Assembly (NCBI RefSeq): GCF_964204645.1
Contig: NC_134036.1
Location: 1,178,001-1,242,000 of the forward strand
DNA from: Tubulanus polymorphus
Lineage: Eukaryota > Nemertea > Palaeonemertea > Tubulaniformes > Tubulanidae
DNA: 64,000 nt
Direction: 5' to 3'
Shown here: positions 12,201-22,951 of the stretch, piece by piece
Numbering within the stretch: position 1 is the first letter of the stretch
Layout of the letters: each line of letters starts with the position of its first letter
Notes under the pieces: model-generated
What the model saw: only the letters and a program-made list of their open reading frames with translations
Database searches by the model: none
What the model was told of the DNA's origin: nothing
Program-made: the position numbers and the translations under genes

Positions 12201-13020
12201 CCAACGTCATATTTCCACCGTGTTGACAAACGCGATGACAAACGTCCTAAAATATACATGAAACGCACCAATCAAACATACAGAGTTAGAGTTAGAGTTA
12301 AGTCTAGTTACCGGTGTATCTGAGAAATGCCCCCAGTATTTTTTGTCTCTGATAATGATGAAATTTAGTATAGAAATGTATTTTGGGGTGCTGATCACAA
12401 ATCTGAAAGAATTTTTCAAATCCAAGGCTCCAAATATGTGAAATTTGAAAATTTAGGGGACCCCAAAAATTTTCAAAAGGCTCTGGACCCCAGAGTTTTC
12501 GAGGTATTCAACATCTGATTGCAGATTTGGAATCAGCACCCCTGAAAGTAGTAAGGACTAAAATTTCAAGCAAATCGAAGAGATTCGATTTTTTTGCCAA
12601 AAACGGCAAAAATCTAAGGTGTAAGTCCAGGAGTTTTTTTTGGGCGAAAAATTTTTTTTCTCTGATTCCTTCGAAACTTGGTAGGAAGATGTATTCTGAA
12701 GTGTAGATTCCGGATCCGCAATCAGATTTTGAATCGGAGTTCATCTTCATGGCCAAATAAGGGTTTTAATGCCCAAAATATGCACCCCAAAAATGGGGTA
12801 CAAAGTCAAAAATTCTTTTGTGCCCAATTTTAATAAAATTTGGTACACCCATGGTTTTTGGGGTGCTGATCACGAATATGAAGTTAGTTTTTGGATCCGA
12901 GGCTTCTTAAGAGAGATATTCAGGATTTCGTGTTTGGACCCCTTATTTTCGTCACTAATTTTGATGATATTTAGTCCAGAAATACAATTTTTTTCTATGT
13001 ATTGATACCATATGTTCAAT
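12200..13020. repeat. Non-coding repetitive block
   Basis: Motifs such as TTTTGGGGTGCTGATCAC recur at about 12380 and 12856, the second followed by TGGATCCGAGGC and the first by TCCAAGGCTCC. No convincing gene. It separates the two copies of the 11925/13306 duplication. Confidence 0.45.
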
Positions 13021-13305
13021 AAATTTTTAAGGCAGAAATTGATACTCTTAAACTAAAACTCTGAATTATAATTCCTGCAACACAACTACAGAGGCTGCTA
13101 CAAATAACCCCATTGACAATTCTTATGACACTCAGTAAACTTTATGTTAACAGATAAACTGTCCTCTCATAATTGTTTTTGAAACTTAAATGAAATTCTA
13201 CTCACACAAGTCTCTTCTCCATTGTCTAGCAGTAATAAATGTCCACCGGGTTCCACAATTCCACATACAGAGTTCCACACCTACAGGAATCCACCACTGA
13301 CTTCT

Positions 13306-13560
13306 TTGATCCTTGTTGTTTTCTATCCAGATGCTCGATACCGACAGCAGTTTTACAGTTTTCAGTTGTTCGAACATATATTTTTCCAATCAGCAGCAAC
13401 TGACATAAAGTTCACAATAACTGAAGTCAAGTTCTCCCATTGTGTTCGTTTGTTTATCCTCTCAATGAGTAGATCCAGAGTTCTAACACTTTCCCACATA
13501 TCAAGTTGTCTTATCTAGTTCATCTGATGTAGTCCTAAGCAACAAACACACGTCATTACA
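13306..13560. repeat. Local duplication partner of 11925-12200
   Basis: The second copy is less truncated in the middle ('tcgataccgacagcagttttacag'). Confidence 0.8.
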
Positions 13561-13648
13561 ATTTTCGTTTCTGATTCCTGAGATTTATCTTGCCGTTCCC
13601 GATATTATCATTGATGATGAGCATCCACTGCTGTTGCTGCGGAAAGTC

Positions 13649-15116
13649 CTATTCATAGCTGGATTCCACACTTGCAACAATTCCACTCGCATCCAGAAAC
13701 ATTCCACTCTCACAACCTAAGACTAAATCAAATAAAAGTACATTATCATGCAATCCACAAGAATCAATGAATGAAAGACGCTTTGATAGATTGCCGGATG
13801 ATGTAGAGATGGGAGGATGACATGGACGGGTGTTGGAGAATGGGATGAGAAAAGACGCATAGAAGAGATAATGATTTAAATGAATGGCCATTGCAAATAA
13901 GTGAGAGGATTGAGAAGTAAAGGAATTGTGAGAAGGCCTATGAGAGGAGGTCTATTTTGACATCGGTTTTTGCTAGTGTCAAGCACTTTTAGGTTTAATA
14001 CATAACAAATCGTATGATACCGTGTTTATATTGTGCACATATGCCATTGATAGCCACCGTTCTGTGCTAATGCACTTGACCGGTGCGCCATCTATAGAAA
14101 TATACAACTACCGGTCAAGCATTAAATGCTGTTTGGGTTCGAGTCCCATTTTCTCGTCTTTCTGTCCGGTTTTTAGGTGTCAGGAATAAGTAGTGATTTA
14201 ACCGAGGCCAGTTTAATAGGGGAGATACAAGTGCGGGGAGACAGACTAAGGGAAATTGAGACGATTTAAAGAATGGATGAAAAGCAGTGAGATACGAGGG
14301 AGAAGTGAGGGAGGAGAGAGGTAGAAGTAAGAGAGGGAGAGGGGAGTGAGAGGCGAGAGGGAGAAGTGGGGAGAGGGAGAGGGAAGTGAGAGGGAGGAGA
14401 GGTGAGAGGTAGAAGGGAAGTGAGTGGGGTGAGGGAGGAGAGGTGAGAGGAAGAAGTGGGGAGAGGGAGAGGGAAGTGAGAGGTAGAAGTGGGGAGAAGG
14501 AGAGGGAGAAAGGGAGAAGTGAGGAGAGGGAGAGAGAAAGAGGTGAGAAGAGAGAGGGAGAGGATGGCGGTATAATTAATTCATACGTTACCTCTGCTGC
14601 AGCCTCCAACATCTCTTTCTCCTGTTGTTTGTTGTGGTCCAAAACTCAAGCGGTTTCTTCCACTTTGAATGAAATCCATTCTTCTATAGGCTATATTGAA
14701 GTACCTCAGTTCGTCTGGCACTCCTCTAGCACCACCTGGATGGAATAAACAGAACAAATGCAGGATTAATAAAATATGAGACAAATGGCTGAATAATTAT
14801 TGGGTGGGGACCTTGTCGAATCTATCGGTTTACTCATGGACTTCTTTTTAGAATCGATGGTAGAATTCGAAGGCTAAGTGTGGTTACTGAATGTTTTCAA
14901 TTAGGACAATTTTAGTTATTTTAACGAATCCAAGCTCATAATTGTATGAACTGGATCCAGTTACCTCGATATTATTTACCTAGAGAAGCCTGTATGAACT
15001 GCGGGTTATGTGTAGCGCGTGAATAACCCAGAAGAACAGCAGCACCGAGACGAGCACCTTCATTTCCTGGCATTGATAAACACCATTCCAAATTTTCCAA
15101 GTCAATTTCACTTTCC
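13649..15116 (-). CDS. Tentative three-exon gene (5' part not found), unknown function
   Basis: Three candidate exons join in one open frame: 14980-15116 (acceptor atttatag, donor gtaaat), 14592-14735 (acceptor attccatccag, donor gtaacg) and 13649-13722 (acceptor ttgatttag, stop TAG). All junctions are phase 1. The protein pieces read ENLEWCLSMPGNEGARLGAA, then GVPDELRYFNIAYRRMDFIQ, and end in LGCESGMFLDASGIVASVE-SSYE. No domain is recognised. The first exon opens in phase 2, so an upstream exon is needed unless translation starts at the Met in LSMPG. In a second frame the same first exon holds an ATG with a signal-peptide-like run (MKVLVSVLLFFWVIHALHIT) that ends at a TAG on the exon border. 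A GA/CT-rich intron separates exons 2 and 3. Confidence 0.35.
14281..14568. repeat. GA-rich tract (intron of the tentative gene)
   Basis: Nearly pure purine: 'gggagagggaagtgagagg' variants. It lies just after the donor at 14591 on the minus strand. Confidence 0.9.
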
Positions 15117-15408
15117 CTATAAATGAAATCATCGATCACAAGAAATTAAACGAGATTTGTCGACAAATCAGTTTTATGCAGGTATATTTATCTAGATATT
15201 TAAATCTTGTCGAAAAACGACCGGAAAATGTTAAACGTGTAATTGCAAAATCGAGTTTTTACCTCATCAAAATATACCTGATTTTTTGGCATTGAAAATT
15301 AACCAAAAGATGAAATACAACCTACGCGGCACGGACAAGTCCGCTAGGCAAGATTCGTCGACAAATCAGCTTTTTCATACCAAAGTAATTATATGCATTA
15401 ATTTTCGG

Positions 15409-15541
15409 AGGGGCCAGTTGATCAAAAAATGGTTTAAGTTGACCAGTGGATAGTTGACATGGTGAATAATGAAAGTCCTTTGTTTCTATGGTATTCATTC
15501 ATTAGATATCTTTAACCAACGTTTGAACAACTGAAGCCCGT
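15409..15541. mobile_element. Family D miniature element
   Basis: It starts AGGGGCCAGTTGATCAAAAA and ends AACGTTTGAACAACTGAAGC, with the family middle 'gaccagtggatagttgacatggtg'. Confidence 0.65.
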
Positions 15542-15549
15542 GAATGATG

Positions 15550-16700
15550 AAACATAAGATATACCTGCAATGTAGCGATAACAGATTTTCAACGTGTAGC
15601 AGGGTCCTTGATATGTATGGCACCGTCAGCTTCAGATCTTAAACGCCTTTCCGAATCTACCGAATTCACATTCCCTGCAAATATAATGATAGAATTTGAA
15701 ATGAAGCAGAATATTGCGATGTTTGATGGAAATATCAAAACGTCGACGCTTGGATTCGTCAAGATGACATTAGTTGATTTTTTCACTCTCCAACCGTTTT
15801 CATGGTACGTTGAGGGAATATAATTTTTTTTCAAATATTTACGAAAGAGAGTAGAAGGCTTTCGAAAGAATAATAAGGATGGGTTTGCAATTCCTGTGAA
15901 AGCAAACGGTCCCTACGCAACGGGAGCTTTTCTAAGGTGAATTGTTTCGGGAGAGTTCTCCACGTGAGTATTTCAGGTAGGGTTGTCGTGGAAAGGGAAG
16001 GTAAGGAACGAACGGAATGTTTTTCATGGTGTCAAACTGGGGCAGTCCATCAGTTACATTCCTTAGAAACTGGACATAATTCTGATTATACCCTGGTGCT
16101 GGAACTAATTTCCCAACAACAACATTTTGGAAGACGGATATAGTTGAATCAGTTTGGTTTGATCTCGCTCTGATGGTTCTGCCAACTCACAATGAACTCA
16201 CAAATACTGGTACCAGTCAATACCGGTAATCCCTATCACACAACTATACATGCGCAGTCATGTTCAATTCGATATTTCCACTGTATTTATTTCGCAATAT
16301 CTATGTATCAAACATTTCTATATTTTCAGGTTAAAAGTCGATCGTTCAATATTCAATACCTATCGCATGAACTGTATGAGCAGTCATTCATGTTTTATAT
16401 AATCTATTTTTACACTTAAAGATGACAATGAAATGAACAATATTAACGCTGAGTTAACATCAATAAGTGAGGGTGCAGTCACAGAGCTAGCCCACACCGG
16501 CTGTAACAACATTGTACCAAGCCAAGTGGTGACTGTTTTATTCTAAACGTCCACTGTATTTATTTCACAATATCAACAGATATCTATATATGCGATATTT
16601 CTAAATTTTCAGGTTAAAAGTCGATCGTTGAGTTCCTCGGATGTAACTGAAGCTAACCAAAACACACGGGAGAAAACTGTGACCAGCGAAGAGCATAATA
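15550..16700. other. Spacer with a retroposon scrap
   Basis: 15775-15825 ('cactctccaaccgttttcatggtacg') resembles the 3' UTR of the LINE at 20975-21868. Two copies of 'attttcaggttaaaagtcgatcgtt' occur at 16324 and 16605 with similar upstream sequence. No gene is supported. Confidence 0.45.
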
Positions 16701-16738
16701 AACCGGTTTCTGAATACATCAGTACTTGGTCCCTAGGT

Positions 16739-16845
16739 CCGGTTTTATAGACTGATATAACCTTTAACCCGCGGGCTAACTCAATTGAAAATGAATTGAG
16801 TTAGCCCCCAGGTTAAAGGTAATACCGGTTTGTAAAACCAGTTCA
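16739..16845. mobile_element. Foldback element
   Basis: CCGGTTTTATAGACTGATAT...TTAACCCGCGGGCTAACTCA on the left is mirrored by GAGTTAGCCCCCAGGTTAAA...CCGGTTTGTAAAACCAG on the right. 54550-54656 has related ends (CTGGTTCTATAGACCAGTTT). Confidence 0.65.
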
Positions 16846-16895
16846 TATAATATGGATAATGTTTAAGTAACCCACGGTATTAAACCTCTAGATTA

Positions 16896-17040
16896 GGGGC
16901 CAGTTGCACAGTCGTGACTTACGTCCAAAAGTGGTCTTGAATCTTAAGACTGATCTTTAAATTGCTCGATTTTGGCTATAGAACTAGTTGGTCTTTGACT
17001 GGTCTTAAGTCTAGGCCATGACTATGCAAAACCAGCTCCT
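16896..17040. mobile_element. Family B miniature element
   Basis: It starts GGGGCCAGTTGCACAGTCGT and ends CCATGACTATGCAAAACCAG. About 145 bp, inverted ends. Confidence 0.8.
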
Positions 17041-17158
17041 GATGTTTAAGCGAATTCCTCATCGTTATGATCAGGGAATGAATAAAGCTCTAAGAACTAT
17101 TTTAATGACTTTAGTCAGTTGATTTACACCGAGGTTGCCCAGGCGGCCAGTCGCCAGT

Positions 17159-17410
17159 TCACCCGTTATTTCGTCCTATACTGGTTATTCGAGCCGGGTA
17201 CGTGTATTCCCCGTTAGTAAATTTGCTATATAGGAACCCTGCTCGTGGCACAACCTTTAATGATATAATTTGTCCGAGTTGGCACTCACCTGAATATTGT
17301 TCCTTTGGTTCCATTAATATAAAACATAAGTAGTTTTTATTCCTCAAGTTGTTTTTAGTCGATTGTCCTGTTAGAAACATTCCTATACGGCCTCCTTCAA
17401 CGTTTGCCAC
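17159..17410 (-). CDS. Unassigned open reading frame, possibly an exon or relic
   Basis: The minus strand has an 83-codon frame with mixed, protein-like composition (GGRIGMFLTGQSTKN..., ...YLCFILMEPKEQYSGE...). A good donor (ATTCAG|gtgagt) lies inside it, so only the part before YSG might be exonic. There is no signal peptide and no recognised domain. It may be a retroelement scrap. It is reported because nothing else explains the stretch. Confidence 0.15.
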   Translation of the reverse strand: MANVEGGRIGMFLTGQSTKNNLRNKNYLCFILMEPKEQYSGECQLGQIISLKVVPRAGFLYSKFTNGEYTYPARITSIGRNNG

Positions 17411-17419
17411 TCAAGAATC

Positions 17420-18820
17420 ACATCATTACTATGTTTTCCAATACTGTTTTGCATGGAGGAATATGATTTTGATTTGAATATCGGCAGCTCTTCTATCCCG
17501 GTCGACAGCTTATCGTGGAATGACTAGTGCGCGATGCACTGAGCATGCGCGCAAGGCACGAACCACGTAATCAGCGAGCTCAGTGAACTCGAACTTGTCC
17601 AATACATGGGGTGCTTGTGACAATGACCAACTGCCAGTGGCCTCGCTCGGCCTGATTGCTCGCAGGGCCCACAAACAGAAAGCTGATCTTTTGTACCTTT
17701 TTTCTCTATGAAACGAGTTTTAATTTTGTTTGTTGAAACGATTTATGAATTTCATTGTGAGCATGTCGTTTTTCTTTTTGGTTTTGATGAGAGTCAAAAA
17801 AATTCTTGAAAGTCATTAAATGAGATTGGTTTTGAACGAACCCTGTCATCTTATATTTAATATGTCTTCGTCTTGTCTTGTTTTCTAAATGTCTGTATCT
17901 GCATTAATGCTTTCACAGTAGGATAATAACATAAACTTGAACCCATAGAAGGTTACCGTGAAAGACTGGAATCCCAAAATTTAGAGTTTATCAGACCACA
18001 AAGTTTCGGCTGTTTCAAAAACATATCTTTCGTCAAGTTGATTAGATATTTCTAGTCTTCGTTTTGTCTTGTTTTCAAAACATCTGTATCTGCATCGTGC
18101 TTTCACGGTAGAATAATTTATTACTTGTACTTTGAATATGCAAATGAATATTATTACTTTGCAACTTATACAAAGTACCGGAATTCATCCTTTTGTTTAT
18201 TTGGCGCCATTTCTTCAACGTCTATTTCATTCATACGATTCTGACTTTCGTTCCATGTTTTTGAATTTTGAATATAAACACGGATTCTAAAACGTGAGTT
18301 TTCTGTAGACTTCAAACACCAAAGGATGATTAATGTCTTGAGATGTGATGTTCGCCTCGAGGTTCCAGACTGCAGGCCCCAGACTCCAAAGTGCCCTGGG
18401 CTACAGAGCAGAATGTGTCACTGGTAAAAAAATCAGATACCTGTTCATGATAAATAAAGAAAAAAACCAAAGCGATTTTGGAAATATGGAGTTTTTCCTT
18501 TTTATTCATTCTAAATCAGGTTCGATCGACAGAAAATCTAAATAAGGGGACAATCATAACTAAGTTCCGACAGTTGAGTCACGAGTCAGACGTGGAGCAG
18601 TGAAATGAGATTAACAAACCTGCTAACAGTGAGTTGCACAGTCACGTACAGCAGTCCAAAAATCACCTTTCCTCGAGATACGGCCTATAATATATGTATA
18701 ACGTTGTTCGATTGGTTTGCAAAAAAAACTAATGAGCCTATCTTACTTCACAACTGCCACATAAAATTCTCCTGACCGGTAAAACTAGGATTTGAATCCA
18801 GTATAATTTCCTACAACTAA
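17420..18820. other. Spacer without a supported gene
   Basis: An imperfect repeat ('tcttcgt.ttgtcttgttttc.aaa.tctgtatctgcat') occurs at 17865 and 18055. Nothing else is recognised. Confidence 0.5.
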
Positions 18821-18824
18821 ATAT

Positions 18825-18830
18825 TTTATT
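18825..18830 (-). terminator. Polyadenylation signal of the cysteine-knot-like gene
   Basis: AATAAA on the minus strand lies 34 bases past the stop codon at 18864. That gives a very short 3' UTR, typical of compact secreted-peptide genes. Confidence 0.6.
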
Positions 18831-18863
18831 CGACTACAAAGTTCGAAAATATGATCGACCATC

Positions 18864-19313
18864 TTAAGTAAAATAATTGTCCACACATACGTTGCCAGTC
18901 ACTGATGTTTGGCAATGCCCAGAGCAACAGGGCGCATCGGACCCGCAACTTCTTCCTGTTCGTACACATGTAGGTCTACAAACTCCATCGGGCTCACAGC
19001 GCATGCCCGGACAGCAAGGCCCATTCGAATTACATTGAGCGTCCTTATGCTGACATACGCAAACTTGATCCTTACACCAACCTTTACCCCCACAACACGA
19101 CGAATCATCATGGCACGGCTCTTGCATTTGACATACTGGTTTACATACTAGATTCGAACCACCATCGCCACAGTACATGCCAGGGCAACAAATCTTTTCA
19201 CCTTGTGGGTGACATTCGAGACCACCCGCCAAACAGGTCGGATCCTGTGCCCGACAGATCTGTACCATCGACACGGCGACCAACAAACAAAATGTTACCG
19301 AATAAAACTTCAT
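18864..19313 (-). CDS. Secreted cysteine-rich protein with repeated knottin-like modules, 149 aa
   Basis: The single coding exon starts with a clear signal peptide (MKFYSVTFCLLVAVSMVQIC, cleavage likely after RA at about residue 22). The mature part holds repeated cysteine blocks. Four CC pairs occur, in ICCPGMYC, SCCGGKGWC, PCCPGMRC and PCCSGHC, each followed by a GxxVC-type closing cysteine. CKPVC and CRPTC act as hinges between blocks. Spacing with central CC pairs resembles inhibitor-cystine-knot and Dickkopf/colipase-type modules. The first, third and fourth blocks look like internal duplicates, so the protein is a tandem knottin-like chain. Such proteins are extracellular and may act as peptide toxins, protease inhibitors, antimicrobials or signalling antagonists. 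The sequence does not decide which. The start is fixed by the signal peptide and by a 5' UTR intron just upstream. Confidence 0.85.
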   Translation of the reverse strand: MKFYSVTFCLLVAVSMVQICRAQDPTCLAGGLECHPQGEKICCPGMYCGDGGSNLVCKPVCQMQEPCHDDSSCCGGKGWCKDQVCVCQHKDAQCNSNGPCCPGMRCEPDGVCRPTCVRTGRSCGSDAPCCSGHCQTSVTGNVCVDNYFT

Positions 19314-19606
19314 TTTTTATATATAGAGATAGAACTGTTCTGCGTCACAAACTGAAATGAAGCAAAAGATAAACTCCATCGATATCCCAGAAAATCTGAC
19401 GAGGAATTCATACAAAACACTTTTCTATAAACAAGACAAATATTTAAATGGATTGACTTCCAAATATTTTTCTATATACAAGACAAATATTCCTATGCCA
19501 CTTACCGAAATTCTTGAGCTGGAGAATTGAACCTGTCTCAGTGACTGGATGCTCGGGTAGAGGTTGAATCTGTCTCTGTGACTGGATGCTTCGGTAGATA
19601 CCACAC
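19314..19606 (-). other. 5' UTR and UTR intron of the cysteine-knot-like gene
   Basis: A non-coding first exon (about 19604 down to 19506) ends at TTTCG|gtaagtgg. The acceptor tttcatttcag ends at 19352, giving a 154-base intron, and 38 bases of leader precede the ATG. The first exon carries an internal direct repeat (CATCCAGTCAC-GAGACAG, twice). Confidence 0.65.
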
Positions 19607-19630
19607 AGAGATCTGTTCGCAGTTTCCGGG

Positions 19631-19638
19631 TTTATAAA
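19631..19638 (-). promoter_or_regulatory. TATA box of the cysteine-knot-like gene
   Basis: TTTATAAA sits about 25-30 bases before the presumed start of the first exon (CTTTATAAACCCGG on the minus strand). With the short UTRs it suggests a strongly and perhaps tissue-specifically transcribed gene. Confidence 0.55.
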
Positions 19639-19814
19639 GAGTTTGGAGATCACTAAGCAGCTGTTTTTTATTTGATTGTCTCAGCGGTTGGTGCACTGTG
19701 GGACGTCACTTAAATATTGTCTATTTTCCGTTTTTCAATATCGAGTAATTAGTTATTAATTGATTGATTGATTGATATATCACCACCTATAGTTCAACTT
19801 ATATCTCAACGCTC

Positions 19815-20205
19815 CTTGGAAGGAGCGGGAGAGAGGGAGGAGGGAGGAAGGGGGAAAAGATGAGCGGCCTACCTGTAGAAGTGATGGTTATGGGAGGATG
19901 GGCGTTCTAGGAAGAGCAGGGACATGGAGGAGCAAGGGAGGAGAAAGGGAAAGTGGGAGGGGAGAGGGAAGGAGGGAGAGCGAGAGGAGGGAGAAAGAGA
20001 GCGGGAGAGAGGGAGGAGGGAAGAATGGAGAGGGAGGAGGGAGGAAGGGGGAGAAGATGGGCGGCCGACCTGTAGAAATGATTGTTATGGGAGTTCTAGG
20101 AAGAGCAGAGACATGGAGAGGTAGAGAGGAGAAAGGGAATTAAGAGGGAGGGGAGAGGGAGGAGAGGGAAGGAGGGAGAGCGAGAGGGAGGGTAGGGAGG
20201 GAGAG
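19815..20205. repeat. GA-rich tract with an internal duplication
   Basis: Purine-rich. A block 'cggcc.acctgtagaa.tgat.gttatgggag...ttctaggaagagcag.gacatggag' occurs at about 19865 and again at about 20061. Confidence 0.85.
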
Positions 20206-20974
20206 GCTATAATTCTCATCCGACCAACCACAACATCTGGTCCATCTAATATTGTACAGCAGTCTGTTAATCGAACGGGTGCAAACAGTTTTCGATTTGA
20301 TTCATGCATGGATAAAAGATTTCTTCTTCTCCTCACAAGTTTCTTGTTCGGCGATTAGAATAGATAAATTGCGAATAACAAAAAAAAACACAGGACGTAT
20401 ATATTTCTCACATCTTCTTTATCAATAAACGCAGTAGGATCAATGCTATAGTCGATTTTAATAAGTCTCCACTCCGAGTAATAAAGTAAGCCCATTATCA
20501 CCAAAACAACCTACATTATATTATCGCAAGGTGCTGATTATTGATATCTTGGATACATTCAATCCTTCATATTAAGTTTTTCATAGATCACTTCCAGGAC
20601 TTGAAAGCCGGTGTAATTGCATTCTATTTCAAAATCTTGAGGTTTTCGGTCCTTCCTCGTGGCTTCGATCCCAGGTTTCGAATAGTTTTCATAGTAAACC
20701 CTGTTCCAAATTGCGAGTTGAGATCGGCCTCTGACTGGACTGTGTATAGAAGAAATTATGAACAAACATTTTTAAATCAGACAATATTTATTTCATCATA
20801 TACAATTCAAACACAAGATTTAGTTCAGGTAGATTTTCTTATTACAATCTCTATTGTTCTATCGAGTCATAGGGTCAGTAGACAGTATTATTATTTAGTT
20901 CTGTAAAAAGGGAAACAGTAACGTGTGTATTTTAGTGTGACTCAGTCATTCATACTTCGTCTACTTAATGACGG

Positions 20975-21868
20975 AACTGGAATACGAATACGAATACGAA
21001 TATTTATTACACTCCAACCATTTCCATGGTATATGGAGGAAAAGAAACAGTATCTACAATTATTTACAAAAACAGTAGATAAAAGCACTTTGAAACATAA
21101 CAAACGTTATATACAACATACTATTTACACACACTACCGGAGGGATCTATATACATCCAGACCTAATTTGATAAATTTAGCAAGTTTAAAAGTTGGATTT
21201 TTTAAAACATCAAGATTCCGAAAGGTATTTGAATTTAGGTAGCTTTCACGGAATACGGTAAGTAATTTACAGTCAAAAATGAAATGTAGTTCGTCGCCTA
21301 AAACGTTACAGGTGGGGCATAATCTATCGGTTCTCGGTAGATGGAGATTTGACAATTTATTTACAGGTAGGAGATAAGACCCAATCCTGAACTGGAATAA
21401 ACTGGTCACTAAGTCGTCATCAAGCCGATTTATATAGTTTTCAAATTTGATATCCTTCTTATATTGTCTAAAATTAATGTATAATGAGTTATTATTTAGC
21501 CTAAATTCTGTCTCTTGCACATGCTGATCACGGAGTATACGGTGTAATTGTTTTGGAGAAGTCCTAGAGTTTACCATAGATTGTTGTGTCCATATATACG
21601 AAAGGCCACAGTCATCAAAAGTCTTCTTAATAAATAACAGCCAGGGGCTCTTAAACCTATCATTCAGATATAAATTATAAGATATCTTATAGAGAATTGA
21701 ACTAAGTTTACTTTGTTTGCACTCTATCGTTTTGACCCAAAAATTAATCATTCTACGCTTTACGCTTATATACATAGGATAACGTCCTAACTCCGCTAAT
21801 ACTTGAAGGTTATGGGAATATTTGACGGACGTCCGCCGAACAGCGCCATCTACGACGTTAATCCTCAC
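20975..21868 (-). mobile_element. 3' fragment of a non-LTR retrotransposon (C-terminal end of ORF2)
   Basis: A 244-codon minus-strand frame (21134-21868) matches the C-terminal region of LINE ORF2 proteins. It starts with the common ELGRYPMYI...RMINFWVK segment and ends with a cysteine/histidine knuckle, RLCPTCNVLGDELHFIFDC. The reverse transcriptase and endonuclease are missing, so the copy is 5'-truncated and dead. The element continues through a short 3' UTR to an AATAAATATTCGTATTCG tail, the simple-repeat 3' end usual for these elements (20978-21003). The clade cannot be fixed without the RT domain. Confidence 0.8.
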
Positions 21869-22262
21869 TTGCCAGAGGGTGAATAAACACGAATTTCATT
21901 GAATTTATTCACGGAGCGAGCGCCATCTTGCCCAAAAATCCGCGGCGAATTACACCGAAAACTGCCGATAAAACTCGTCGAAATTCAGCCGATCGCGGGC
22001 GTTTTAGGACCCGATCTGACATATAAAACGAAAAAGACGATTACAGCTTTGACTTGGATGTAAGATATCGAGGATCGGTGCGAACTGAAGCCAGAAATCT
22101 GCAGGTAAATGACGGCGATGTCGACCACTTAACGGTCGGAGCTTTTCGATCGGCCAGCTTCCGAAGAATTTATCTGATTGTATATCGGGTTTCATTGTTA
22201 CGAATTTTCGGATCGACAGTTTTTTTCGATGGTCTTACGCAGATATTTATGTTTCTTGCAAG

Positions 22263-22786
22263 GTAATCTCAAAACTGACCGATTTAGATGTTGATGTAGT
22301 TGAAATTTCCGGGATTTTGAGAGCTTTTAGGGTTTTTGTTCCTGGGATAGTGGATGGAGATATCGGTAGTGCGGGCGTTTAACGGCATTTGGCAAATTGA
22401 TTGCTGGAATAAATAATGGGGGAATAACTAACGTTTAAATCAGGCTTGGTGAGAAAAATTATTCTATAGTAGATTTGATTCCAATTTATGCTTTTTGTCC
22501 CTTTGTGTGGTGGTGGTGCCAATTTTGCAACTGGGAACTGCTGCTTCCACCAATTGTCAATCGTGAGATTCAGAGAGAATTGAGATTTTTGCAATGAAAT
22601 TGAATTTAATCATCGAAAATGATAGTTTGGTAATTGATCGAAAAGAAATTGTTCATAAACGATTAAGAAATTATGCAGAAATTGTCTGATTAAGTGAATA
22701 AAAATTGTTTGAAAAAATTCAGAAACATTTCCATGAATTTAATAATTTAAGGAATCGTAATCAATTTTCGATTGTTAATTTTGCAG
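22263..22786 (+). other. Probable 5' UTR intron of the zinc-finger gene
   Basis: A donor (TTGCAAG|gtaatc) at 22263 and an acceptor (ttaattttgcag) ending at 22786 would join a CpG-rich leader to the coding exon. The 165 bases from 22787 to the ATG would be 5' UTR. This is inferred from splice consensus only. Confidence 0.4.
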
Positions 22787-22951
22787 GATTCCGACGGATG
22801 AAATGATCGCTTGAATTCGATAATCTCCACGGTGATGAGCATTGTTGCAACGATCGCAACGATGAATTGACAAACTGAAATTCCGCTTTTCGCGCGAAAA
22901 AAGCCCCGATATTTTCTAAAATCTGAGAAATCTTTAAATATCGTCGTAAAA

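Noticed and set aside
14115-14642. 175-codon Ser/Leu/Pro-rich frame
   Set aside because: It reads through the donor at 14591 into a GA/CT tract. Low complexity, not a protein.
20085-20336. Minus-strand frame RKLFAPVRLTDCCTILDGPD as an exon
   Set aside because: The composition looks protein-like, but no donor follows before the CT-rich tract and no partner exon was found.
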